Source: an uncultured Clostridia bacterium
Lineage (GTDB): Bacteria; Bacillota_A; Clostridia; Oscillospirales; Oscillospiraceae
Direction of reading: 5' to 3'
Assembly (NCBI GenBank): GCA_946410505.1
Contig: CAMKAP010000124.1
Coordinates: forward strand, 1 to 6,182
Length of the DNA: 6,182 nt
The position numbers and the translations under genes are program-made. This document shows, in pieces, positions 5,895 through 6,182 of the stretch. The notes beneath the pieces are model-generated. The model was not told where the DNA came from. It ran no database searches and saw nothing but the letters and a program-made list of their open reading frames with translations. The first letter of the stretch is position 1. Each line of letters begins with the position of its first letter.

Positions 5895-5930
5895 AAAAGC
5901 CTTCTCTATCCCTTGATAGAGAAGGCTTTT
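5895..5930. terminator. Bidirectional terminator between the cas genes and the CRISPR array
   Basis: A perfect 16-bp inverted repeat (5895-5910 with 5915-5930) with loop CCTT carries AAAA on one arm and TTTT on the other, so it can end transcription from both sides: the cas9-cas2 mRNA on plus and the crRNA precursor on minus. It lies 22 nt after the cas2 stop and 10 nt before the first repeat. Confidence 0.9.
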
Positions 5931-5940
5931 GAGATCGTCT

Positions 5941-5949
5941 ATTATACCA
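5941..5949 (-). promoter_or_regulatory. Extended -10 in the last repeat, firing into the terminator
   Basis: On the minus strand the first-listed repeat ends TGGTATAAT, a perfect extended -10 (TG at 5949-5948, TATAAT 5946-5941). No spacer lies downstream. Transcription starting near 5934 would enter the terminator hairpin within a few nucleotides and make only a short stub RNA. Confidence 0.65.
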
Positions 5950-6006
5950 TACCAAGAACGATCAGGGAACTACAACAGGGGCGCGTAACGCTCGGCGAGG
6001 TGAATC

Positions 6007-6147
6007 ATTATACCATACCAAGAACGATCAGGGAACTACAACCCTCAAACAGCTCCATGTTGCCGCTGTACGATTATACCATACCAAGAACGATCAGGGA
6101 ACTACAACGTGCTTGTAGGCCCCGGAGACCAGCCGCCAATTATACCA
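6007..6147 (-). promoter_or_regulatory. Repeat-embedded crRNA promoters (three copies)
   Basis: The same extended -10 lies at 6007-6015, 6073-6081 and 6139-6147 on the minus strand. Each would start transcription 6-7 nt into the next spacer (near 6000, 6066 and 6132), leaving 24-25 nt of spacer as guide. This matches the mechanism and guide length known for N. meningitidis. The -35 positions (TTCCCT at 17-bp spacing) are poor, so the extended -10 would carry most of the promoter strength. Confidence 0.7.
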
Positions 6148-6182
6148 TACCAAGAGCGATCAGGGAACTACAACGGGCTGAG

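Larger units (their letters stand above)
5941..6182 (-). CRISPR. Type II-C CRISPR array, four repeats, continues past the window
   Basis: Repeats of 36 nt lie at 5941-5976, 6007-6042, 6073-6108 and 6139-6174. Three full spacers of exactly 30 nt lie at 5977-6006, 6043-6072 and 6109-6138, and 8 nt of a fourth follow. The first three repeats are identical; the fourth has A to G at 6156. The crRNA strand is minus: on that strand the repeat begins GTTGTAGTTCCCTGATC, typical of type II-C, and the plus-strand tracrRNA is complementary to it. The array is therefore transcribed towards the cas genes and ends at the bidirectional terminator. Transcription probably starts inside the repeats. By eye no spacer matches anything else in the window. 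Confidence 0.98.

Noticed and set aside
5557..5916. A novel 119-aa protein in the first cas2 frame
   Set aside because: Only its first 20 residues are Cas2-like. The rest is an out-of-frame reading that ends inside a terminator hairpin, so it is a frameshift product.
5873..5940. An anti-CRISPR or small gene between cas2 and the array
   Set aside because: The interval is only 68 nt and is filled by the terminator; no start with a ribosome binding site was found.

Overview
The window looks like a GC-rich chromosomal segment of a Firmicute, probably a Clostridia-class (Oscillospirales-like) anaerobe. This is inferred from strong GGAGG-type ribosome binding sites, canonical -35/-10 promoters with 17-bp spacing, a tRNA gene that encodes its own CCA, a two-subunit aconitase X and a GeoCas9-like type II-C Cas9. 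The species cannot be fixed from the sequence alone.

Left part (1-2007, minus strand): a tRNA-Leu(UAA) gene with its own promoter lies downstream of a two-gene operon. The operon encodes the large (DUF521) and small (DUF126, swivel) subunits of an aconitase X enzyme. The genes overlap by 4 bp, are driven by a TTGACT-17-TAAAAT promoter, and end at an intrinsic terminator. The U-tract of that terminator runs directly into the -35 box of the tRNA promoter.

Right part (2053-6182): a compact type II-C CRISPR-Cas locus in the order tracrRNA (+), cas9 (+), cas1 scar, cas2 (frameshifted), bidirectional terminator, repeat-spacer array (crRNA strand minus). The tracrRNA has its own promoter and an anti-repeat identical to the repeat at 31 of 36 positions. 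Cas9 (1086 aa) keeps every RuvC and HNH catalytic residue I could place. The array has four 36-nt repeats and 30-nt spacers and runs off the window. Each repeat ends, on the crRNA strand, in a perfect extended -10 (TG-N-TATAAT), so crRNAs are probably started inside the array, as in Neisseria meningitidis, giving guides of about 24-25 nt.

The most interesting feature is the state of the adaptation module. Only 42 nt separate the cas9 stop from the cas2 start. That gap holds a ribosome binding site, a start resembling that of Cas1 (MAFR) and, in another frame, what looks like a Cas1 C-terminal tail ending in a TAG that overlaps the cas2 start. Cas1, normally about 300 aa, is essentially gone, and cas2 carries a frameshift after about 20 codons. 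The effector side (cas9, tracrRNA, crRNA promoters) looks intact. The locus therefore reads as able to interfere but unable to acquire spacers. A second unusual point is a perfect 6-bp hairpin at the predicted 5' end of the tracrRNA. It depends on one anti-repeat substitution that also removes the final T of an antisense -10 box.
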